Source of the DNA: Xestospongia bergquistia
Lineage: Eukaryota > Porifera > Demospongiae > Haplosclerida > Petrosiidae
Length of the DNA: 64,000 nucleotides
Assembly: GCA_963965975.1 (NCBI GenBank)
Contig: OZ014411.1
Coordinates: 5,813,001-5,877,000 of the forward strand
Direction of reading: 5' to 3'
Numbering within the stretch: position 1 is the first letter of the stretch; each line of letters starts with the position of its first letter. This document shows positions 37,601 through 49,600 of the stretch, in pieces. The translations under genes were made by a program, and so were the position numbers. The notes beneath the pieces were generated by a model. It saw only the letters and a program-made list of their open reading frames with translations. It did no database searches and was not told the origin of the DNA.

Positions 37601-40600
37601 ATTTGTTCACATGCGTATCATGTGAACAGACAGTCACACTCGTTTTTTCTCGTGTTCTTGAAGATGCCTAAGAGAAAGAGACTAAGATCACATACCAAGT
37701 TATTGCAAGTGTCTATGACTATTAGAAGAACTCAATAGATGTAAACAGACTCAAGATCTCTAAAACAACACCTGTTAGTTGATGATTTTGATCGTGAAGC
37801 CATCAGACGGAAATCTACCTCTATCAGACATTCTCAGTAATCGCAAAAGACAATAGCTGGTTATTATTTTAATAAGTATAATTGTTATAATAGAGAATCT
37901 GTTTATATAATTAGAACTGTAATTTAGAATTTTCACGTGATAGATGGCTGACTTCTTAAGGCGAAAATTATTATTTATTAAATCCTCAAAGATGTGCAAT
38001 TTGAAGTATGTGAAAGGTATGCCATCGAATATGTATGGAGTTTTCTAGTTTGGTACTTTCTTGTAGTGCTCGAGAGCCAATTTTTATATATAAAATGCGC
38101 ATTTGCAAGCTAAATCGATTGTGCAAGTTTCATGTCGATAGCACGTAAAACGGCAAAGTTATTCACATGTCTGGGTGGCTCTTCTCAACTTGGACAGAGT
38201 ATAGACAACCTTTCTCCCAGAATACTTAGGTTCAGGATACAACTCACTTGCTTCAATTATGCAATTCAACATGTACCGGGCAAACTCTTACACACTGCGG
38301 ACACCCTTTCAAGAGCACCACAGTGGGAAGAAACAGACAAGAACTCACAAGACAGAACTGAGTCATTGATGGAAGTAGTGATTTCCGACTTACCTGCCAG
38401 TAAGGAACGACTTCATCACTACAGAATGACACAAAAGGCTGATCAAATTTGCCAAACTGTTATCAAGTATTGCCAGCAGGGGTGGCCTCGGAAATCTCAA
38501 TTGAACATGGAAATGCAACAATATCAGGAACATCAAGCCCACTTCACAATTGGTGATGGATTACTTCTGTATAATGCTCGCATAGTAGTTCCAAAAAGTC
38601 TCCGGAAAGAAACATTGGACAAAATCCACCGAGGACATCAAGGAGTTGAAAGATGTCAAGCAAGGACCAGGATGGCAGTATGGTGGCCAGGACTTTCCAA
38701 AGAAATTGTTGAGCTAGTGAAAAGTTGACAAGAATGTACAAAACGATTCACACTGAAGCATGAACCGCTAATCCCTACCAAACTACCAGAATACCCATGG
38801 CAGGAGGTTGGGACTGACTTATTCACTTTTAAGAACAGCATTTATTTGGTAGTAGTTGACTACTTTTCCAGGTACCCAGAAATCGCCGCTTAACATCAAC
38901 TACATCTCAGGGGATAATTATGGCCCTCAAGAAGGTATTTGCTTGTCATGGCATACCAGAGCGTGTAAGAAGTGACAACTGACCTCAATATAGCTCCATG
39001 GAGTTTGCCGAGTTTGCAAAGCTATATGGATTTGACCACATCACCAGTAGTCCCATCTTTTCTCAAAGCAATGGACAAGCAGAAAGAACAGTCCAGACAT
39101 TGAAGAATATATTACACAAGACGGATGACCCATTTATGTCACTACTAGTCTATAGAAGCACCCCTATGTCATGGTGTGGATTAAGTCCTGCTGAGTTATG
39201 TATGGGTCGAAAACTGAGAGCAAACCTTCCTCAAACGGTAGATCAGTTAAAACCCCAATGGTCATATATTGGAAATTGCTCCCGATTAAATGAAGCTTCC
39301 AAGAAAAAACAGCAACAAGAATACGACCACCGATACAAAGCAAGACTCTTACCACCAATAACAAATGACTCACCAGTGTGGGTTAATACTGGGGCAACCA
39401 TTATACCCGAACGAGTTATGAAGCAACATGGCACTCCACGCTCTTATATCATCAAGACACCATCAGGTTTATACCGAAGGAATCGTCGTCACCTGAACCC
39501 ATCACCCAGCTTGAAGTTTAGGAACTCAGTAACTTATGTTGACAACACTGATCAAGCACCAACTCTGGAGACAGTGACATTGTAGAAGAACCATTACCAA
39601 GGCCTAAAATGATGAGATCAAGAACTGGGACAGTCATTCGTCCTCCGGAAAGATTCGGCAATGAAGTCGGTTACCATTGACCACCAAGGAAGGGGAGATG
39701 CGGCATAACTATAAAGCATTGTTACTAATGGTGTTAACTTAGGTGTAAATGTGTTATATGAATGGACTAATGTGTTATATCTGTGGAATGTATGTTGTAC
39801 TATTTAAGTAACAGATTTTGTGATTTGATATAATATATAATTCTGATAGTTATACTTCGTCAAATACTACAGGGTCTACCAGAGCAGGGACAACATATAG
39901 CTGTACAGTGTGGAAACCTTGTTGTCACTCTATGGCAAGACACCCAGCCATTTTTTTGTTTATCCACAAACGCACATCCAAACAAAACTGAATCCGTCAC
40001 AAGGAAGAAAAAGGATGGTACACTGATAAGTCTATCTTGTCCTTAGTCAGTTGTATTGTATAATGAACACATGGGTGGAGTCAATCGTAATGATCAGTTG
40101 CGAGGATATTATCATGTAAGATTGAAGTGTCACAAATATTATAAATACATATTTTGGTGTCTTTTTGATGTCACTATCACAAATATGTTCCTGTTATGTC
40201 GTGACTATACTAACTTCCCATATAACACCACAAAAGAGTTTCGAGTAGATCTTGCAAAAGAGCTAATTGGCAATTACGACTCTAGGGAAAGACTAGGACG
40301 TACATCAGTCCAAAAAATTTTGCCAACATCACATTGCAGTACGTGGAGCTGAGCATGTTCATCGTTGTCACTATTGTAGCCGATACTGTCAAAGACGTCA
40401 AGAAACCGTTTGGTACTGCCAGGACTGTCAGTTATTTCTTTGTCATAATGGTCGAGAAGATGACTGTTTCTGCCTTTATCATACGATTTATGGTCCTGCA
40501 GCTGATCCTAAGAAAATATAAAGCTAATCATCAAGTATTTTAAGTCATCGATCTTATAAATCATGTATATATATTCAACAATAATCATTTATATAAAAGT

Positions 40601-43600
40601 AAAACATTAATAATACAGTTTAAGAACAACTCACTATCTTATCAATCAATTTTAAAAATAAATAAGACTTCTAAGCACCTCCAACATCAAGATAATAGAA
40701 GTAAAACGCAAAATGAAGTAAGGGCCTCAGGGCAAAATAATTTGGTGATTACCGTATACGCCCACGCATAGAATTTGGCAGGTAAAGGGTTATTAGGTCT
40801 GTGTATAATATATAATGTCAAAGTGTTTTACCACTTAATGTATACACATGTACTACATGTGATATAACTATATAATGTGTAGTTTGTACTTATCTATATG
40901 TTGTGACCTTTATTTCTATTATTAACAGTGGGGACAAACTGCTCTACATGATGCCTGTAAGAATGGATATAGAGGTATTGCCCAACTATTAATTTCAAGT
41001 GATGCTAAAATTGATATTACTGATAAGGTTAGTAGTGACAACAAGTGATTACATTTTGTAAACACATTAATGACAGTAATAGTTCTGGGTTTGTCATATA
41101 TAAACAAGTAAACAATTTTTAAGTGGTACTTGATAAATACTTCACAGCACATAACATCATGATAGTCTGTATATTTTAGTAAAGGGATCATTATATATGA
41201 GTACATTTAAAGTACCACACATACTCGTCATCTGCTTTATACTTAGTTAGGTGCTCTAGTTTTGCTTCGTGGAGGCTATTTTTTTAGCTAGACATGCTTC
41301 AGGCAGCTGCGTTGCAAGGTAGAAGTACAAAAGTAGCCTCTGTGTCTCTTCACTCTTGCTTTCAGACAATCTATACTTGAAAACTGATCTTTGGGTATCT
41401 TGATTATCAAAGGCGTTACTCGATCAAGGGTAAGTGTGAAACCACAAAGTAAACAAGCAGCTATTCATTATTATCAGTTCACAATAATCATTAAAATATA
41501 AAACAATAGTATACAGTACACTATTTATATAACAGACTACTGTTATGGCTGAAGGCAATACTAGACCTTGTTATACTGGTGTTAAAGTATTGAACCTGCT
41601 GGACATTGATGGTGAGGATGGTGGTTTTGATAAATACTGCTTTGAAGGTAGTGATGATGAATTTGAGGACATCATTTATGAATTCTATGATCATGATGAA
41701 CTTGATAGGTAACAATTTAACACAAATAATGATACATAATTGATATAACTACAGTGATAATCCTGGAACTTCTAATGATATCAAATCCAATACTGATACC
41801 CATGTCGAACTTCAACCAGATCTAGCTGAGCTCAAGTAAATGAAATATATATTTTGAGAGCAATATGGAGTACTTACATTTCTTCATTGTATTGAGTTAC
41901 TAAGTATTTGGGTATTAATACATAATATTAATCCTGTAGTGCTGAGACTGTTACTTGGTCTACTGACCTTAAAGATATCAAAGTTGATTGTTTTGTCTCA
42001 GAAAAACCTGTTGGACCTAAACAACCTCTTCCCTCATCTCTATTAAATATATTCCTTCTCTTCTTCACAAGAGACATTCTTCAACATATTGTTGATGAAA
42101 CAAATACCTATGCAAGATTATGCGTGGGAGACATAAAGTACGAAACATGGGATAAGGTGTCCGTTCTTCTTTACAAGAGACATTCTTCGATGAAACAAAT
42201 ACTTATGCTAGATTATGCATGGGAGACATAAAGTACGAAACATGGGATAAGGTGTCGGTTGATGAAATGCTAGCATACATGGGATTTATGTTATTGATGG
42301 GGTTAGTACAATTACCTTCAATCAGTGATTATTGGAAGTGAGATCCTATTTTCATTACCAACCAATTGCAAGCAAGATATCGCTTCTTTGACATCCATCG
42401 CTTTTTACATTTCACTGACAACAGTACTCTTCTCACTCATGGCCATCCAAATTATGATTGGCTCGGAAAGTCAGACCAATTCTCATTTATCTCAACAACA
42501 AGTTCTCTTCTTTATTTACACCAGGTAGACAGCAAAGCATCAACGAAGCAATGATACCTTTCAAAGGCCACTCAAGCATGAAACAATACATGCCCAAAAA
42601 GCCAATCAAACATGGCTTTAAGGTCTGAATGTGTGCTGAGTCTAAGAGTGGATACATCTCTGAATTTGATCTTTACACTGGTAAAAAAGGAGACAGAGTG
42701 GAGAGAGGTCTAGGGGCATCAGTTGTGATGAATTTAACTAAGAAAATACAAAACAAAAATCATCACATATATTTCGATAACATTTTTACCTCTGTAAATT
42801 TACTGCTAGAGTTACAATGACAGGGCATATATAGCAATGAACCATGAGAGCTGATCGGAAAGGTTTTCCTGCAGATTTACAAAAGTACGTGAAGAAGGGT
42901 CTACCAGAGCGGGGACAACATATAGCTGTACAGTGTGGAAACCTTGTTGTCACTCTATAGCAAGACACCAAGTCATTTTTTTGTTTATCCACAAACGCAC
43001 ATCCAAACAAAACTGAATCCATCACAAGGAAGAAAAAGGATGGTACACTGATAAGTCTTCCTTGTCCTCAGTTAGTTGTATTGTATAATGAACACATGGG
43101 TGGAGTCGATCATAACGATCAGTTGCGAGGATATTATCATGTAAGTTTGAAGTGTCGCAAATATTTTAAATAAATGTTTTGGTGTCTTTTCGATGTCACT
43201 ATCACAAATATGTTCCTGTTATGTCGTGACTATACTAACTTCCCATATAACACCACAAAAGAGTTTCGAGTAGATCTTGCAAAAGAGCTAATTGGCAATT
43301 ACAACTCTAGGAAAAGACTAGGATGTCCATCTACAACATCAGTCAAAAAATTTTGCCAACATCACTTTCCAGTACATGGAGCTGAGCATGTTCATCGTTG
43401 TCACTATTGTAGCCGATACTGTCAAAAACGTCGAGAAACCATTTGGTACTGCCAGAACTGTCAGTTATTTCTTTGTCATAATGGTCGAGAAGATGACTGT
43501 TTCCGCCTTTATCATACGATTTATGGTCCTGCAGCTGATCCTAAGAAAATATAAAGCTAATCATCAAGTATTTTAAGTTATCAATCTTATAAATCATTGT

Positions 43601-46600
43601 CGGACGCACTCGAAATGTCAGGTAATTGACCCCGTCTGGGTTAAATAATCTTGATTTTAAAACAATAAGTTAAGTGCAATATCCAGACTTCAGACTGACT
43701 AGGAATGAATGTGAATGGGTTTAAATAGTGAACTTAGTGGTCTCATGATTAAAACAATATGATTAGTTAATGTACCATGGGAAGATAAAATACAATGAAT
43801 ATGATTGGTCCTTTAAACAATGAATCTGATTGGTCCATTATTTATTGATCATAAACTTCCTCCATTTGATCCACTAGCTCACTTTTGTCACATTTCCTCC
43901 CACCTTCTTTTGCACGAAGTGCGGGTTGCTCTAATTCCAATTGGGACAATCCATCAGCATTTGTATTCTCTTGTCCTTTTCTGTGCTCTACTGTAAATTG
44001 ATAGGGCTGAAGCGTCGGGCTCCACCTCATCAGTCTAGAGTTCCCTTCTTTAAACTTCTGTAGCCACTGGAGCACTCGGTGGTCAGTCTGTATTATAAAA
44101 GGCTTTCCAATCAAGTATATTGAAAAGGCTTGTACTCCTAGTTTTATTGCTAGACATTCTTTTTCCACCACAGCATACTTTCGTTCTCTGTCCAGCAGTT
44201 TCTTACTGAAGTAAGCAATAGGATAGTCATTTCCTAATGCGTCTTTGTGACTCATCACCACTCCAATCCCTACATGTGATGCATCTGTCTGCACAAGGAA
44301 TGTTAAATTAGGGTCTATGTTCCACATAACAGTTGATGAAGTGAGGGTAGTTTTCAGTTTCTCAAACCCATTTCTGCTGCAACACTCCACTCTATAGTCT
44401 CCAGCAATCCTTTCTTTGTAAGGTTAGTTAGTGGCTCAGCTATTTGGGCGAAATCTCTTATGAATCTCCTGTAATAACCAGTCATTCCCAAGAATGGTCG
44501 AACTTCCTTCTTCGTTGTTGGTTGCTTTAATTGTTCTATGGCCATGACCTTGCTCTATTCAGGTCTGACACCTCCTCGACCAATGCGATGTCCAAGATAA
44601 GTATATTCTGCTGCTCCGAATTCGCAATTCTTCAGATTCAGAGTTAATCCAGCGTCTTGTAGTCTTTCCAATACTTGCTGTAAGTGAACTAGATGTTCTT
44701 TCCAAGTTGAGCTATAAATTACAATGTCATCTAGATATACACCAACAAAGTCATTAAGTCCTCTTAAGGTTTGGTCCATCATTCATTGAAAAGACGCTGG
44801 TGCTCCACTTAGTCCAAAAGGCATCACAGTGAACTGAAATAATCCTAAAGGGCTGCTGAACGTAGTCTTCTCACAATCCTGTTGGTCCATTGGTATCTGC
44901 CAATACCCTTTCGCTAGATCGAGACTAGATATATATTTTGCATTTTCTATGGCATCTAACATCTCGTCTATTCTTGGCATGGGGTAGGCATCAAATTTGG
45001 TAATTGCATTCAATTTCCTGTAATCCACACAAGTTCTATTACTGCCATCCTTCTTCTTAACCACAACAATTGGTGATTACCATTCACTGCTCGACTCCTC
45101 AATTAATCCGTCCTGAGCATGGTTTGCAGTTCATCACAGAGATCTTTCTTCAGGGCTGGAGGTGTCCGATAAGGTCGTTGACGTATTAGGCCACTTCCAT
45201 CTGTCACGATTTTATGCACTGTTCTTTTAGCACGTCCAGTCTTTGGATCAATAACTTGTTTATATTGCTGTAGGAGTTTCTCTAATTCTTGTTTTTATTT
45301 TCCTGTTAGTTGATCTCCTATTCGTGGCTCCCCTTCTTGCCATTCAGGACTTATCAACTCAGTGCTATCCTCCACAATACTAGTGTAACTTGTTTCTGTC
45401 CTAGGGTACCATTGTTTAAGCAAGTTACAATGGAATATCTTGGTCATGTTGCATTCAGGCATCTCTAACTCATAGTTGACACTTCCAATTCTCTTTTTGA
45501 TCCTGTATGGTCCTTGCCACTGCGCTTTAAACTTCTGTGTGGTATCTGGTAGTAATAGTAGAACTTGATCTCCAGGTATGTAGCTTTTCTCTTGAGCATG
45601 CTGATCATACCATTGTTTCTGCTTTATTTGAGCCTTCTTCCAATTCTGTTGGGCTATCACATGACCTTCTTCCATACGTTGACGGAGTGACAAAACATAG
45701 CTTGTAATGTCGTTTTCTTCTGGTTGTGTTGCAATCCACTGATCCTTCAATACGTCCATAGGTCCTTTCACGTCTCTTGAATATAAGAGTTCAAAGGGAC
45801 TGAATCCTGTGGTTTCCTGAGGGATTTCCCTGTAGGCAAATAGTACCAGGGGTAACATCTTATCCCATTGTCGACTAGTGGATCTTGAAGTTTTCTTTAA
45901 CATGAGTTCTAGAGTCTGGTTCAGTCTCTCTACTAAACCATCAGTCTGTGGGTGATATGGGCTGGTGGTTATGGCTTTGATTCCCAACATCCGGTACAAT
46001 TCCTTCAGCAGTTCTGAAGTAAAGTTTGTGCCTTGATCCGTCAAAATTTCATTTGGTATTCCCACTCTGGAAAATAAATCCATAAGTTTATCAGCTACAC
46101 TTACAGCTGTAAATCTCCTGAGAGGGTATGCTTCTGGAAATCTTGTAGCATAGTCACTGATAACTAAAATGTACTGGTGTCCACTGGTTGTCTTCGGTAA
46201 TGGTCCTACTATATCCATTGCTATCCGTTTGAAAGGTTTGCCAATGATAGGCATCTTCACCAACGGCACTTTCATAGGTCGCCTAGCTACTTTCTGACAT
46301 TCTGGGCAGGACTGTACATAGGTCTTCATATCCTTCGTTACTCCTGGCCACCAGAAACTTTTTCTAATTCTCTGAAAAGTTCGTTCAACTCCCATATGTC
46401 CAGCCATTGGCATGTCATGTGCCATTTTGAGAATATCAAACCGGTATTGTGTAGGCAAATCTATTTGAAGTTCCTTTTCATTAGGATTTCGTTTTGACTT
46501 CCACAGTTGACACAACACTCCATTTCTAATATCCACAGCCTCTGAATCGTCTCTTGCCTTCCAAGCTTGGATATCAGGATCCTTTTGCTGTGCCTCAATG

Positions 46601-49600
46601 AGCTGATCTCTTGTGGCATTACATCCATTTCGTCTTTCGTGCTCTCACCTTTTCTCTGCTCTGGTTTTGTTTATTCGTCCCCATCTGGGTTCCTGAAACA
46701 AAGTATCATCAAAATTAAATTCAATGTTCTCACAGATGGAGTTCTGATCCATATGATCAGTCTCCATCAATCTTAGTTTTCTCAGTACTTTGATTTACCT
46801 CCAGCACTTCTGTTGACAGTGATTCCAATTCTTCTCCTTTTTCAGAAGCTCTATCACTGCCACAGCTGGACTCGAATTCCTTGATGATCCCACCTTCTTC
46901 CTTCAGTCTTGATGACAGCAACTCCTGATTTCTCCTAACTTGTGCTCTTGTCACCACAGCTCCAGCAAACTCTCGATAAATCTTCTCCCACATCGCCTTT
47001 CTCACTTGTCATGGAAAGGTATCTAACAAAGGTATGCCAATTGGTGCATCTCTCCCCAACAGTACATCTTCGGGCACAACTTCTGACACAGCCACTTCCT
47101 GACTGAACTCTTGTTCCTCTTGTAGTTGAATCGTCACTTTAGCCTTTGGGTATAAACGGGTAGATCCACCAGAATCTGTAATTGTCACAGCATCTCCAGT
47201 ATAGTTCTCCTCTGTTACCATCCTTTGATGTATGATAGTGGTAGATGCTCCAGTGTCCAACACTATTCTGTCAGTAGGTATTCCATTCACAATACCTTTC
47301 CTTAACAGATCTCGGTAACTCATCTTTTGTCCAAACGATTTCTTAGGGCAATTCCTGGAAATGTGACCAATCTGACCACATTTGTAGCAAGTTACTTCTC
47401 TTCTTGAGGTGTACTTGGTTTCTGTTCTCCTACTAGGCTGACTGTTCCATCCTTCCTTGACCTCAGGTCAGGAGGATGTAATAAATTTCCGTTCCATACC
47501 TTCCTCTTCGTTTCAGTTGGTATTCTTGAATGCACTGTTTTAGCTCCCCCACGGTACGAGGTCCTCGAGCATCTATTCGTGCTTGAAGGTCTCGGGGCAG
47601 ACCAGTTTGTACCTGCTCCATCACTATCTCCCTTCGCACCTGCATTTCCAGTTCCTCTAATCGCTCTTTGTCAGACAAATCTGGGTTTGAAACCAGTATC
47701 AGCCATCTTTTAACAAGAGCATCCACTCTTAAAACATGTTCGGTAATATCATTATCTATCTTGAATCTCATCTGTCAGAGCTTCACTCAACTTGCCTCTG
47801 GGTTGATCTCATAACGTTGGAGAATTGCTTGCTTGAGAATGGCATAAGGAGCTTTCAGTTCTACATCGTTGTAAGCTGCTCCTGCTCTCCCAGTGAGCAC
47901 AGGTGCTAATTGTAGGGTCCACTCATCTTCGGGCAAGTCATTAAGAATCATATGTCATTCAAAGAGAGTCAGATAATCTTCAATATCCTCGTTTTCTCCC
48001 ATGGTTCTGAACTTGGGAACGTTAGTACTTCTCTGAGTTAGGTTCTGTTCCATCATTTGAGCCATCCTAGCCATTACATGTGTCAATTCTTCCATCTCTG
48101 TATTTCTCTTCGTTTTTGTTCTTCTCTTACTAACAGTTTCTTCGCTATCTGATACAGTAGATTGATACCTATAGGCCATTTGAATTGTCTCTCGAAGGTT
48201 TGGTCTTATTGTAGTTCGATGAGCGTTGTAATCCAAATTGTACTCGTTCGTTCACGAAGGTTCAGTCTTATTGTAATTCAATGAGCGTCGTAATCCGAAT
48301 TCTACTCGTTCGTCCACTGGGCGGTTCTCTTCTGTCTTCTGTTCGAAGTGATCCCACCCAGCCACCAAAATGTCGGATGCGCTCGAAATGTTAGCTAATT
48401 GCCCCCGTCTGGGTTAAATAATCTTGATTTTAAAACAATAAGTTCAGTGCAATATCCAGACTTCAGACTGACTAGGAATGAATGTGAATGGGTTTAAATA
48501 GTGAACTTAGTGGTCTCATGATTAAAACAATATGATTGGTTAATGTAGCGTGGGAAAATAAAATACAATGAATATGATTGGTCCTTTAAACAATAAATCT
48601 GATTGGTCCATTATTTACTGATCATAAACTTCCTTCATTTGATCCACTAGCTCACTTTTGTCACAATCATGTATATATATTCAACAATAATCATTTATAT
48701 AAAAGTAAAACATTAATAATACAGTTTAAGAACAACTTACCATCTTATCAATCAATTTTAAAAATAAATAAGACTTCTAAACACCTCCAACATCAAGATA
48801 ATAGGAGTGAAACACAAAACGAAGTTAAAGAAACAGTCTTAAGGGCAAAATAATTTGGTAATTACCGTATATGCCCACGCATAGAATTTGGCAGGTAAAG
48901 GGTTATCAGGTCTGTATATAATATATAATGTCAAAGTGTTTTAGCACTTAATGTATACACATGTACTACATGTGATATAACTATATAATGTGTAGTTTGT
49001 ACTTATCTATATGTTGTGACCTTTATTTCTATTATTAACAGTGGGGACGAACTGCTCTACATTATGCCTGTAATAATGGACATACACGTATTGCTCAACT
49101 ATTAATTTCAAGTGGTGCTAAAATTGATATTACTGATAAGGTTAGTAGTGACAACAAGTGATTACATTTTGTAAACACATTAATGACAGTAATAGTTCTG
49201 GGTTTGTCATATATAAACAAGTAAACAATTTGTAAGTGGTAATTGATAAATACTTCACAGCACATAACATCATGATAGTCTGTATATTTTAGTAAAGGGG
49301 TCATTATATTTGAGTACATCTAAAGTACCACACATGTCCAACTAATCATCTGACTGTCAGTGGCACTGACAGTCAGATGAGCAGTTCGTCCCCATGATGT
49401 TATGTGCTGCAAAGAATTTATCAATTACCACTTACAAAAATACTTGGCCCCATGTCTGGTCAGTGCTAGTTACTAACTATAGCCTATGAATTACCTGTTG
49501 TCCAACATGCCTTTACACAAATCCACTATATACCTGTATGCTAGTATATACTATTAGTTATTGTATATTCTCTATAGTGACTATAATCATACCAAGGTTT

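Larger units (their letters stand above)
34428..39871 (+). mobile_element. Ty3/gypsy LTR element plus a partial tandem copy
   Basis: The structure is a pol 3' fragment (34,428-34,917), LTR (34,918-35,090), internal region (35,091-39,698) and LTR (39,699-39,871). The leading 663 bases are about 99 percent identical to the last 664, so a second copy shares the first LTR. A polypurine tract AAGGAAGGGGAGA precedes each LTR, and TGGTGGCAGCGATGG, a plausible primer site, follows the first. Pol order is protease, reverse transcriptase, RNase H, integrase, as is usual for Ty3. Many stops and shifts make it inactive. The T1 copy at 37,497-38,201 interrupts it. Confidence 0.83.
33922..40789 (+). mobile_element. 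piggyBac element copy 1, interrupted
   Basis: Ends CCCTTTGCTTCCAA and TTGGCAGGTAAAGGG are imperfect inverted repeats, flanked by TTAT on both sides (33,918-33,921 and 40,790-40,793). The left part (to 34,427) contains the start of the transposase at 34,313 (MAEGNTRPCYTG). The right part (39,872-40,789) contains its C-terminal third with GGVNRNDQLRGYY and the start of the cysteine-rich tail. Between them the Ty3-type LTR element replaces about 1.24 kb of transposase sequence present in copy 2. Stops and shifts occur in the right part. Inactive. Confidence 0.82.
43598..48665 (-). mobile_element. Gmr1-like LTR retrotransposon (integrase before RT)
   Basis: 295-bp LTRs (43,598-43,892 and 48,371-48,665) begin TGTCGGA, end TTGTCACA, and differ at about 13 bases. 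ATCAT duplications flank it. On the minus strand the order is gag, CCHC knuckle, protease, integrase, linker, reverse transcriptase, RNase H, then a polypurine tract (AAGAAGGTGGGAGGAAA) and LTR. Integrase ahead of RT is the Copia-like order, yet both domains have Ty3-type sequence. That combination defines the Gmr1 group, described first in deuterostomes. Several stops show it is defective. Confidence 0.85.
41220..48902 (+). mobile_element. piggyBac element copy 2, interrupted by a Gmr1-like element
   Basis: The left end is cut by about 65 bases relative to copy 1; the right end TTGGCAGGTAAAGGG at 48,888-48,902 is followed by TTAT. It contains the fuller transposase pseudogene at 41,545-43,553. 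The 3' untranslated part is split at 43,597/48,666 by the LTR element with an ATCAT duplication; copy 1 shows the unsplit sequence at about 40,555-40,567. Confidence 0.83.

Noticed and set aside
43842..46536. Integrase-before-RT order caused by two unrelated fragments
   Set aside because: A linker with the usual pre-RT pattern runs from the integrase end into RT, and one pair of matching LTRs with a 5-base duplication encloses all domains.
41028..49041. Counting the transposon frames in intron 7 as extra exons of the ankyrin-Roc gene
   Set aside because: They belong to piggyBac and LTR elements defined by ends and target duplications, and the flanking ankyrin exons join in phase without them.
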